From assembly GCA_002363695.1 (NCBI GenBank), contig DEWO01000013.1, forward strand, positions 1-10,905: a stretch of DNA of 10,905 bases, written 5' to 3'. Source of the DNA: Prevotella sp. UBA3208 (GTDB taxonomy: Bacteria; Bacteroidota; Bacteroidia; Bacteroidales; Bacteroidaceae). The translations under genes and the position numbers were made by a program. The notes below the pieces were generated by a model that did no database searches, was not told the DNA's origin, and saw only the letters and a list, made by a program, of their open reading frames with translations. Position 1 is the stretch's first letter, and each line of letters starts with the position of its first letter. Below are positions 1 through 5,810 of this stretch, one piece after another.

Positions 1-369
1 CTTCTCGATGGCGTTGGGCAGGTTGGAGATTTCGTAGACAGCCTTGAAAGGGTCTACAATCTGGAAGTAGAGCAGGGCGTTGATTTCCATCTGGATGTTG
101 TCCTTGGTAATCACGTTCTGCGAGGGGAAGTCGTACACCTGTTCGCGCAGGTCAATACTGCTTGAGTAGGCATAGCGTCCACGAGTCAGCACCACAATCT
201 CCTTGGAACGGTCAATGAAGGGGATGATGATGTTGATACCGGGCTTCAGGGTGGCATAGTAGCGTCCCAGACGCTCAATGATGCGGGTTTCGGACTGTGG
301 GATAATCACCAGGGCCATCTTGGCAAAGACAACGACCAAGACGACGATAACAATTAGTACATAACTCAT
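1..369 (-). CDS. SPFH/band-7 (stomatin/QmcA-like) membrane protein, N-terminal part
   Basis: Partial gene: 123 codons run from ATG at 369 to the left edge with no stop, so the C-terminus is missing. My translation starts MSYVLIVIVVLVVVFAKMAL, a single N-terminal membrane anchor (about residues 3-20), followed by IIPQSETRIIERLGRYYATLKPG and INIIIPFIDR, the typical start of an SPFH (stomatin/prohibitin/flotillin/HflK) domain. Further on, REQVYDFPSQNVITKDN and the segment with ALLYFQIVDPFKAVYEI also match stomatin/QmcA-type proteins. The family forms large membrane-bound oligomers linked to membrane microdomains and protease control; the exact role here is unknown. It lies 37 bases downstream of an NfeD gene on the same strand, the classic SPFH-NfeD pairing, so both are probably co-transcribed. 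Family assignment is secure; a subfamily name is not justified from the N-terminus alone. Confidence 0.93.
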   Translation of the reverse strand, partial: MSYVLIVIVVLVVVFAKMALVIIPQSETRIIERLGRYYATLKPGINIIIPFIDRSKEIVVLTRGRYAYSSSIDLREQVYDFPSQNVITKDNIQMEINALLYFQIVDPFKAVYEISNLPNAIEK

Positions 370-406
370 AATGTCAATAAATGTTTAATAATTAAAGTAT
401 AATGTT

Positions 407-850
407 TCACAGTGTTTCAACGGTAATGATGGTACTCTCGCGCCCAACGACGCGGACGGTAGTGCCAGTGGGGATGTCCTCTGTGCTGACAGCGCGCCAT
501 AGGTCGCCGTCTATCTGGACATAGCCTTTTCCCCCAGGCTTGATGGCTTCCGTTACGCGCCCCGTACGGCCTAACAGTGCATCGGCATTCGAGGGCTTGT
601 TGGGTTCGTTCTTGTGCAGGTAGCGCAGGGCTATGGGCCGCACAAAGAGTACGCTGAGCAGCGAGAACAGTGCAAAGACGGCAATCTGCCAGTAGATGTT
701 CAGCCCTACAGCAGCGCCAATGACGCCAAAGACGGCTCCGATAGAGAAGCAGATGATGAAGAAATCACCTGACGACAGCTCTAAAATCAGGCAGAGCACA
801 GCCACGATGGCCCATACCTGCCACATGTTTGCTAAAAAATATTCAATCAT
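407..850 (-). CDS. NfeD family membrane protein (short form)
   Basis: The 147-residue product has three hydrophobic segments (about residues 10-27, 29-50 and 52-72) followed by a soluble C-terminal domain (about 89-146). The soluble part shows the NfeD OB-fold signature: LLGRTGRV, then GGKGYVQIDGDLWRAVS and a closing VRVVGRESTIITVE strand. There is no N-terminal serine protease domain, so this is the short class of NfeD. Members are usually encoded beside SPFH proteins and are thought to bind or organise them in the membrane; the neighbouring SPFH gene fits this. It starts at ATG 850, 21 bases after the stop of the HTH gene at 872, and is followed after 37 bases by the SPFH gene, which suggests one transcript from the promoter near 1423-1454. 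Family call is firm; the biochemical role is inferred from the family. Confidence 0.93.
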   Translation of the reverse strand: MIEYFLANMWQVWAIVAVLCLILELSSGDFFIICFSIGAVFGVIGAAVGLNIYWQIAVFALFSLLSVLFVRPIALRYLHKNEPNKPSNADALLGRTGRVTEAIKPGGKGYVQIDGDLWRAVSTEDIPTGTTVRVVGRESTIITVETL

Positions 851-871
851 AAGCTATACATTATTAAATAA

Positions 872-1387
872 CTATATCGAGAGAATGAAATCGTCCCAGT
901 CTTTTGTAGACCCCTTCTTGCCGAACACTTTCTGATAGAGGCGGCTGCGAGTCGAGGCTACGCTCTCCTTGGAGTGTGTCGTCAGCGTGGCAATGTCCTT
1001 GGGCTGCAGGCGAATCTTGATAAGCAGGCTGACGTGATAGTCCTGTTCGCTCATGCGGTAGAGGCTGTACAGCTTGTCGGTAAATCCCGAGTAGGTGGCG
1101 TTCACCACCTCCGTCAGTTCTGCCCATTCCGCTTCTGGCATACTTTTTCCGTCGGCCAGATATTGTCTGATGCGCTGGTAGATGTCGGACGAGAAGATGT
1201 CGTTCACGTCTTTCGTGTTTGCCTTTTGTTCCATGACGGCCATCTTCTGCATGGCGTGGATGTTGTCCAGTCGGCTCTGCAGCAGTTGCAGCTTGCGACG
1301 GTTCCACTGCAACACCAATATAAATAAGGTGATGTAGAACACGGTGCAGATGATGAGCAGGAACAGCTCGCGGTCAGTCAATACCAT
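872..1387 (-). CDS. Membrane-anchored protein with C-terminal LuxR-like helix-turn-helix
   Basis: The 171-residue product has one N-terminal transmembrane segment (about residues 7-27), a charged, probably coiled-coil stretch (about 28-60), a middle helical region, and a C-terminal HTH-like region (about 112-155: SEQDYHVSLLIKIRLQPKDIATLTT, then SKESVASTRSRLYQKVFG). The ending STKDWDDFILSI resembles the C-terminal ends of Bacteroides/Prevotella regulators in which a TPR sensor, a membrane helix and a LuxR-like HTH are joined. Here the TPR sensor is absent, so this is a minimal membrane-tethered version. It heads the presumed operon with the NfeD and SPFH genes and has a good Bacteroidota promoter about 35 bases upstream of the start. 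I infer a membrane-linked transcription regulator; DNA binding is not proven, and the HTH could instead be degenerate or act in protein contacts. Another reading frame over the same bases is a shadow. Confidence 0.82.
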   Translation of the reverse strand: MVLTDRELFLLIICTVFYITLFILVLQWNRRKLQLLQSRLDNIHAMQKMAVMEQKANTKDVNDIFSSDIYQRIRQYLADGKSMPEAEWAELTEVVNATYSGFTDKLYSLYRMSEQDYHVSLLIKIRLQPKDIATLTTHSKESVASTRSRLYQKVFGKKGSTKDWDDFILSI

Positions 1388-1422
1388 AACGTCGATTTAC
1401 TTGGTTTTCGTTTTTTCTATCG

Positions 1423-1454
1423 CAAAGGTACGAATTATTTGTGTGATAAGCAAG
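1423..1454 (-). promoter_or_regulatory. Bacteroidota-type promoter for the HTH-NfeD-SPFH operon
   Basis: Read on the minus strand, TACCTTTG at 1430-1423 matches the Bacteroidota -7 consensus TAnnTTTG exactly. CTTG at 1454-1451 is a one-mismatch -33 box (consensus TTTG) with 20 bases between. The expected start of transcription near 1416 leaves a leader of about 30 bases before ATG 1387. The stem of the inverted repeat at 1462-1505 begins only seven bases upstream of the -33 box, so it could influence this promoter. Confidence 0.72.
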
Positions 1455-1461
1455 AAAAACG

Positions 1462-1505
1462 GTTTGCAAAAGTGTGCACAACGCCAATTGCGCACTTTTG
1501 CAAAC
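1462..1505. repeat. Long inverted repeat (17-base arms, 10-base loop)
   Basis: The left arm GTTTGCAAAAGTGTGCA (1462-1478) pairs with the right arm TGCGCACTTTTGCAAAC (1489-1505); 16 of 17 positions are complementary, and the odd one is T/G, which would still pair as a G-U wobble in RNA. The outer 13 bases are perfect. The loop is 1479-1488. On the minus strand the stem is followed after two bases by TTTTT (1459-1455), so leftward transcripts would carry a hairpin plus a short U-run, as in an intrinsic terminator. Alternatively it is a dyad operator just upstream of the HTH promoter, or a copy of a dispersed palindromic repeat. The sequence alone does not decide between these. Confidence 0.85.
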
Positions 1506-1574
1506 ACATTTGTGCGTTTATCTTACCGGATGCTGATGTTTTTGTTTTTTGTTCGAGGGGTATTTTATGTTTCT

Positions 1575-1624
1575 AAGTTGGGAACATATGTACCCAAGTT
1601 GGGAATATGTGTACCCAAGTTGGA
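1575..1624. repeat. 21-base palindromic tandem repeat (two full copies and a partial third)
   Basis: Two adjacent 21-base units, AAGTTGGGAACATATGTACCC (1575-1595, quoted here as unit 1) and its variant at 1596-1616, are followed by a third start AAGTTGGAGA at 1617. Each unit has TTGGG and CCCAA arms; the first (1578-1597) is almost a perfect 20-base palindrome around CATATG, with a single mispaired position. The second (1599-1618) keeps the arms but has a less symmetric centre. The block lies about 60-110 bases upstream of the trpS -33 box. It could be a multi-site binding array for a dimeric protein, or a small dispersed repeat; I cannot tell which. Confidence 0.8.
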
Positions 1625-1683
1625 GATAGAAAATTCGCAGGGAGGTAAAAAAACTTATTTTTAATACAAAAAGAAAAGTTCTC

Positions 1684-1714
1684 TTTGTGTAATAGGAATT
1701 ATTTCGTACCTTTG
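1684..1714 (+). promoter_or_regulatory. trpS: Bacteroidota-type promoter for trpS
   Basis: TTTG at 1684-1687 and TACCTTTG at 1707-1714 match the Bacteroidota consensus TTTG / TAnnTTTG, with 19 bases between, an ideal spacing. The expected transcription start near 1721 gives a leader of about 34 bases before ATG 1755. That is too short for a T-box or a tryptophan-codon attenuator. The 13-base core TTCGTACCTTTGC (1703-1715) is repeated exactly on the opposite strand in the HTH operon promoter (1434-1422). Confidence 0.85.
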
Positions 1715-1754
1715 CACGCGATTTGTAAGAGAAATAATAATATCAAGCTAAAAT

Positions 1755-2846
1755 ATGGGAAAAATCATACTGACAGGCGACCGTCCTACGGGCAAGCTCC
1801 ACTTGGGACACTATGTGGGTTCGCTGCGTCGCCGTGTGGAGTTGCAGAATGCTGGCGACTACGACAAGATGTTTGTGTTTATGGCCGACGTACAGGCTTT
1901 GACGGATAATGCCGACAATCCGGAGAAGATCCGCCAGAGCATTGTCAACGTGGCCCTCGACTACCTCTCAGCAGGACTGGATCCTGAGAAGTGTACGCTC
2001 TTCATCCAGAGCCAGATTCCTGAGCTGGCCGAGTTGACCACTTATCTGATGAACCTCGTCTCCGTTTCTCGCGTACAGCGCAACCCGACGGTGAAGACTG
2101 AGGTCAAGATGCGTGGCTTCGAGGGCGAGAGCATTCCATTGGGCTTCTTCTGTTATCCTGTCTCGCAGGCTGCCGACATCACGCTGTTCAAGGCTACTAC
2201 CGTTCCTGCCGGTGAAGACCAGGAACCAATGTTGGAGGTGACTCGCGAACTCGTTCGCCGCTTCAATCAGATTTATGCGCCCGTCTTGGTAGAGCCGAAC
2301 ATCATGCTGCCAGAGAATGCAACAGCCCGTCGTCTGCCTGGTACGGACGGCAAGGAGAAGATGTCTAAGTCGCTGGGCAACTGCATCTATCTGTCTGACG
2401 ATGCCGATACCGTTTGGCAGAAGGTCCGCTCGATGTATACCGATCCTGAGCACGTCAATCTGAACGACCCTGGTCACGTTGAGGGCAATGCCGTATTCAC
2501 CTATCTGGACGCTTTCTCGCGTGACGAGCACTTTGCCCAGTATCTGCCAGAATACCAGAATCTGGACGAGCTGAAGGAGCACTACCAGCGTGGTGGCTTG
2601 GGCGACATGAAGTGCAAGAAGCTGCTCAACCAGATTCTGAACGAGTTCCTGGAGCCCATGCGCCAGCGTCGTCATGAGTTCGAGCAGGACATTCCTGAAA
2701 TCTACAACATTCTGCGCAAGGGTACGGAGAAGGCTCGCGAGACTGCTGCCCAGACGATGGACGAGGTGCGTCGGGCCATGCAGATTAACTACTTCGACGA
2801 CGAAGAACTTATCCGTTCGCAAGCCGAAGCTTTCCGCGCCAAATAA
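1755..2846 (+). CDS. trpS: Tryptophanyl-tRNA synthetase
   Basis: The 363-residue cytoplasmic enzyme attaches tryptophan to tRNA-Trp using ATP. It opens with [20 protein letters not shown], which carries the class I HIGH signature as HLGH (residues 16-19). The KMSKS loop is present exactly as KMSKS (residues 202-206, in [14 protein letters not shown]). Between them are the typical TrpRS segments with [10 protein letters not shown], the [18 protein letters not shown] helix and [22 protein letters not shown]. The C-terminal helical part binds the anticodon. Length is within the bacterial range, slightly longer than the roughly 330-residue enzymes of many bacteria. ATG 1755 is chosen because the conserved N-terminal strand begins immediately after it and the promoter lies just upstream. 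It is transcribed alone and ends 13 bases from the convergent rlmH. Confidence 0.98.
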   Translation: MGKIILTGDRPTGKLHLGHYVGSLRRRVELQNAGDYDKMFVFMADVQALTDNADNPEKIRQSIVNVALDYLSAGLDPEKCTLFIQSQIPELAELTTYLMNLVSVSRVQRNPTVKTEVKMRGFEGESIPLGFFCYPVSQAADITLFKATTVPAGEDQEPMLEVTRELVRRFNQIYAPVLVEPNIMLPENATARRLPGTDGKEKMSKSLGNCIYLSDDADTVWQKVRSMYTDPEHVNLNDPGHVEGNAVFTYLDAFSRDEHFAQYLPEYQNLDELKEHYQRGGLGDMKCKKLLNQILNEFLEPMRQRRHEFEQDIPEIYNILRKGTEKARETAAQTMDEVRRAMQINYFDDEELIRSQAEAFRAK

Positions 2847-2859
2847 ATAGTCAGGGAAA

Positions 2860-3330
2860 TCATTCGTGGTGATAGGGCTCGCCTTTGATGATGGTACAGG
2901 CACGATAAACCTGTTCCGCGAAGGTGAGCCTTATCATTTGATGTGAGAAAGTCATTTTCGAGAGCGACAGTTGCTCGTTGGCACGTTGATAGACAGACGG
3001 AGCGAAGCCATAAGGGCCACCAATGACGAAGACCAGCCGGCGAGCAGTGTTGCGCTTCTGTTCCAGCCAGCTGGCAAACTCGATGCTGCGATACTCGCGT
3101 CCGTGTTCGTCGAGCAGGACAATAGTGTCTGAAGGCTGTAGCTGACGTAGTATCAGCTCTCCCTCAGCTTGCTTCTGCTGCTCCTCGCTCAGGTTCTTGG
3201 TATTCTTCAGTTCCGGAATGGTGACAACGTCGAACGGCATATAGTGATTGATGCGTTCCACGTAGTCACTAATGCCTGCAATAAAATGTTTGTTGACAGT
3301 CTTACCGACTTGTATCAGCAGCGTCTTCAT
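2860..3330 (-). CDS. rlmH: 23S rRNA (pseudouridine-1915-N3) methyltransferase RlmH
   Basis: The 156-residue protein has the normal length of RlmH, a small SPOUT (knotted) methyltransferase that acts as a dimer on assembled 70S ribosomes and methylates pseudouridine 1915 in helix 69 of 23S rRNA, using S-adenosylmethionine. Visible family motifs are VLLDEHGREYRSIEFASWL (about residues 71-89), the knot loop FVIGGPYGFAPSVY (about 101-114), LSLSKMTFSHQMIRLTFAEQVYRA (about 121-144) and the ending KGEPYHHE. It starts at ATG 3330, inside the last codons of the DUF4491 gene (29-base overlap), so translation of the two is probably coupled. It is the last gene of the five-gene minus-strand run and converges on trpS. 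Confidence 0.97.
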   Translation of the reverse strand: MKTLLIQVGKTVNKHFIAGISDYVERINHYMPFDVVTIPELKNTKNLSEEQQKQAEGELILRQLQPSDTIVLLDEHGREYRSIEFASWLEQKRNTARRLVFVIGGPYGFAPSVYQRANEQLSLSKMTFSHQMIRLTFAEQVYRACTIIKGEPYHHE

Positions 3331-3688
3331 CTTCTATTGCATAGATGCTCTTGCCATGATGGACAGGGCAGAGGGTCTCGTTCTTGTCAATGGGTGGATA
3401 CTCGTTGCGGCGCTTGGGGTTCATGGGGAACCAGCCTTTCTGGACGCGCTTCTTCTGTGAGAACAACTCGCCGATGCCCCAGAGTGCAGAGGCTCCGAAG
3501 ACGCCCACAACAGAGGACACAATGGCGTTCTCGATGAAGAGAGCGCCAACAAGGCAGGCAATACCTATAATCAGATAGGCTATCCAAGGGCGTGTGCCCC
3601 AGTGGTATTCAGTCTTAATGACAATAGGGTGCCATATCCCAATCGTCAGAAACGTGCAGACGGCAATGATAATTCCGGTGAAATACAT
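3302..3688 (-). CDS. DUF4491 family small membrane protein
   Basis: The 128-residue product has three hydrophobic segments (about residues 4-20, 35-53 and 57-75). Conserved-looking features are IGIWHPIVIKTEYHWGTRPW near the N-terminus and GIGELFSQKKRVQKGWFPMNPKRR after the last membrane segment, which I recognise as the DUF4491 family of Bacteroidota. No function is established for the family. Beyond NPKRR there is a soluble tail of about 34 residues containing CPVHHGKS and an acidic end; its last 29 bases overlap the rlmH start, so the tail may be partly shaped by that overlap. It starts 19 bases after the DUF5687 gene and is probably co-transcribed with the ftsK run. The link to RlmH is positional only. 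Confidence 0.85.
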   Translation of the reverse strand: MYFTGIIIAVCTFLTIGIWHPIVIKTEYHWGTRPWIAYLIIGIACLVGALFIENAIVSSVVGVFGASALWGIGELFSQKKRVQKGWFPMNPKRRNEYPPIDKNETLCPVHHGKSIYAIEDEDAADTSR

Positions 3689-3707
3689 AATCTCAATCTT
3701 TCAATTT

Positions 3708-5204
3708 TTATCTTGTACTGTGGAAGCCTTCCAGGTTGTCGTAGCGGCGCTGCATCATGCGGCGGTAGATATTGCGCATCCACAGCGGCTCGGACAACGT
3801 GACGGCTGCCCCTGACAGCAGCAACAGCAGATAGGCTACGTCATCGCTGAAGACGGCTTGCAGGATGAAGACGAGGGCGACAGGTGCAAACATGGCTACT
3901 ATCGAGGCTATCGACTGCCACTTGTTTTCCATCTGGTTCTTGCCTGTTATCTTGTCGTTCAGGGGTAGGGTGGTCTTGTTGTAGACTGCCATCTGGAACA
4001 GCAGCAGATAGACGGGCCCCGTAGCGGTAAAGAGGTAAGCGAGCACCATCAGCAGCGAGAATTTCCCCGTGACGACGGGTATGAGCGTAAACACGAGGGG
4101 CAATATCAGTATGGTGCAGTAGAAGTAGTACTTGGCGCGCAAGAGCGTGAGGATGTTCTCCTCGTAAACCATCAGCAGGTCGATATAGTTTCCCTCAGGA
4201 CACATGACTTTGGTCAGGTTGACGGCTCCGAAGAAGATGAAGGCATAGAGGCACCAGAAGTTGCGTTCAAACGAACTGCTATACACATCGGTGAACGCTA
4301 TCATCAGCGAGAAGAAGGTGATGAAACAGATGCCTTGTATGAATCGCGCACGGATGGCCTTGTTGCGCATGGTGCTCTTAATCTCCAGCTTCAGGTATTC
4401 ACCTATCTGGCCGAAGCGGTTCAGGGCCGAGAACTCTGAGACGTGCTTCAGGTTGGTCTTCTCGTGCTTGCTGATTTCATCGTAGATCAGCCGCATCTGC
4501 AAGCGGCGGTTGACGAGAAAGAGGACCAGAAAGAGCCCAGCGTAAGTCAGGAACAGCCACCATAGCGAGCCATGCGTCTTCATCACATCGGCCACGCTGT
4601 CGAAGAGCCGGTCTGTCGTCTCGTCCGGCAGGAATAGCAGCGGTAGTATCAGTGCTCCGTAGAAGAGTGCCGGCAGTGCCCACCACCAGATGCTCTGGTT
4701 GACCAGTGTGCGCACCAGCAGATACCACTGGCTGTTGACCACCACCATGAGGTGCAGCAGGAACAGCATTCCCAGAGCCGCCCAAGTGGTGATGCCTCCG
4801 CACCACACGATGAACACGTAGGGCAGAAAGAGCGTCATCCATACCAGATTGCCCAAGTCGAGAATCTGGTTGACAAGGAAGCAGTCAATGGCTGCATACT
4901 TGCTGATGGGTGTCAGCAGGTAGGGCTTGACCAGCATCAGCGGTGTCTGCTGGGTCATAAAGCGCATACCAAAGTCAAGGATGAGCAGGAAGGGGACGAT
5001 GTAGAATATCATGTTGGGCTCGTCGGCTTCGGTAGCCGCCAGCCATCCGAAGAAGGTGCCCAGGGCGATAAACTCGATGGCAAAGATGCCCACCATCAGG
5101 TAGCCAAAGAACTTGCCATACTGGTTGGCCTCGAACATCGGGTTGCGCTTCTCACTCAGTTTGGTGTTCTTGCGCAGCAGGAAGAACAGTTGTATCTTAT
5201 TCAT
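3708..5204 (-). CDS. DUF5687 family polytopic membrane protein (ABC-permease-like)
   Basis: The product of 498 residues is strongly hydrophobic, with roughly ten or more membrane segments (for example about residues 34-55, 66-80, 118-135, 140-165, 173-193 and 213-232, with more in the second half). The N-terminus MNKIQLFFLLRKN, the segment TQQTPLMLVKPYLLTPISK and the segment MCPEGNYIDLLM followed by NILTLLRAKYYFY resemble the DUF5687 family of Bacteroidota, which in other genomes often sits beside an ABC ATPase. No ATPase gene is adjacent here, so its partner, if any, is elsewhere. I chose ATG 5204, nine bases after the lolA-like stop; an in-frame TTG at 5213 would add three residues but is a weaker start. 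Transport function is inferred only from family resemblance. Confidence 0.82.
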   Translation of the reverse strand: MNKIQLFFLLRKNTKLSEKRNPMFEANQYGKFFGYLMVGIFAIEFIALGTFFGWLAATEADEPNMIFYIVPFLLILDFGMRFMTQQTPLMLVKPYLLTPISKYAAIDCFLVNQILDLGNLVWMTLFLPYVFIVWCGGITTWAALGMLFLLHLMVVVNSQWYLLVRTLVNQSIWWWALPALFYGALILPLLFLPDETTDRLFDSVADVMKTHGSLWWLFLTYAGLFLVLFLVNRRLQMRLIYDEISKHEKTNLKHVSEFSALNRFGQIGEYLKLEIKSTMRNKAIRARFIQGICFITFFSLMIAFTDVYSSSFERNFWCLYAFIFFGAVNLTKVMCPEGNYIDLLMVYEENILTLLRAKYYFYCTILILPLVFTLIPVVTGKFSLLMVLAYLFTATGPVYLLLFQMAVYNKTTLPLNDKITGKNQMENKWQSIASIVAMFAPVALVFILQAVFSDDVAYLLLLLSGAAVTLSEPLWMRNIYRRMMQRRYDNLEGFHSTR

Positions 5205-5213
5205 AACTTTCAA

Positions 5214-5810
5214 CTACCGAAGGTCAATGACCTCCGCCTTGGGGAAATCCTTTGAGTTAAAACGGAAGATGCCGTCAGACAGGTTCGCTTTCTTGAAGTT
5301 GCTCACCTCTATGGTATTCCATCCCTTCGAGTGCTTGACACGTATCTGTGATGGAATATAGGTTCTCTGGTTGACAGTGATATACATCTCCTGCACGGAA
5401 CGCTTCTTGTCCGTTGCCGTCAGGTGGACCTCATAGCCGTTCGACTTCTTGGTCATCGTGTATGTATAGCCCTTCTTATACATATATATAAAATTATAAG
5501 GGTTCAGGGCCTGTAGCTGCGACTCGTTGGGATTAGACACATTCACCTCGTCGTTCTTCTTGACATATGTCCACTGTGTCTTGCCGTCAAACCAGATGAT
5601 GGCATCAGGAGTGGTGGCATGAAACTTCTTGCCCTTAATGCTAATCGTTCCCTTGTCGTTCATCTGTCCGCCTTTCAGCGTGAAGTTGGCTGTCACACCC
5701 GACTTGTTGGTGACTGCTGCTGCAGCCTTGTCCAGTACTTGCTTGGCCGTTTGGCCGTATGATGCCACTGCCAGAAGCAGCAGCACTAAAGTGATTTTTA
5801 TCCTCTCCAT
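5214..5810 (-). CDS. lolA: LolA-like outer membrane lipoprotein carrier protein
   Basis: The 198-residue protein begins with a signal peptide (MERIKITLVLLLLAVASYG, cleavage probably before Q20), so it acts in the periplasm. The mature part follows the LolA pattern: an N-terminal helix (AKQVLDKAAAAV), beta-strands with SGVTANFTLKG and KGTISIKGKKFHA, the IIWFDGKTQWTYVKKNDEV segment (about residues 71-89), NPYNFIYMYKKGY, and late strands with IPSQIRVKHSKGWNTIEV. LolA carries lipoproteins released from the inner membrane across the periplasm; Bacteroidota generally lack a recognisable LolB, so the acceptor here is unclear. Its first 13 bases overlap the end of ftsK, which points to co-transcription and coupled translation, as commonly seen in this phylum. 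No key part appears missing. Confidence 0.9.
   Translation of the reverse strand: MERIKITLVLLLLAVASYGQTAKQVLDKAAAAVTNKSGVTANFTLKGGQMNDKGTISIKGKKFHATTPDAIIWFDGKTQWTYVKKNDEVNVSNPNESQLQALNPYNFIYMYKKGYTYTMTKKSNGYEVHLTATDKKRSVQEMYITVNQRTYIPSQIRVKHSKGWNTIEVSNFKKANLSDGIFRFNSKDFPKAEVIDLR

Larger units (their letters stand above)
1388..1754. other. Divergent intergenic region between the HTH operon and trpS
   Basis: This 367-base gene-free, AT-rich stretch separates two divergent transcription units. From left to right it holds the minus-strand promoter of the HTH operon (1423-1454), a long inverted repeat (1462-1505), a 21-base tandem repeat with palindromic units (1575-1624), an A/T-rich stretch (about 1646-1680), and the trpS promoter (1684-1714) with its short leader. 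A plus-strand open frame at 1344-1664 crosses it, but it runs antisense through the start of the HTH gene, has no matching promoter or ribosome site, and reads the tandem repeat as peptide; I consider it non-coding. I see no tRNA, T-box or riboswitch structure. Confidence 0.8.

Noticed and set aside
1575..1624. CRISPR array or mobile-element end
   Set aside because: The units are directly adjacent with no spacers, there are only two to three copies, and no cas gene or transposase is nearby.
1344..1664. Plus-strand open frame of 106 codons across the divergent intergenic region
   Set aside because: It starts antisense inside the HTH gene, crosses the minus-strand promoter and both repeats, lacks its own promoter or ribosome site, and its peptide repeat (KLGTYVP/KLGICVP) is simply the 21-base DNA repeat read in frame.
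1715..1754. T-box or tryptophan attenuator ahead of trpS
   Set aside because: The leader is only about 34 bases long, has no stem-loop set or Trp-codon leader peptide, and T-boxes are not typical of Bacteroidota.
1968..2903. Long antisense open frame (311 codons) opposite trpS
   Set aside because: trpS is unmistakable on the other strand with both signature motifs. The antisense frame is open because of codon bias and resembles no family.
5205..5213. TTG start for the DUF5687 protein three codons upstream
   Set aside because: ATG 5204 gives the expected MNKIQ start and suits the gap after the lolA-like gene; TTG starts are less common.
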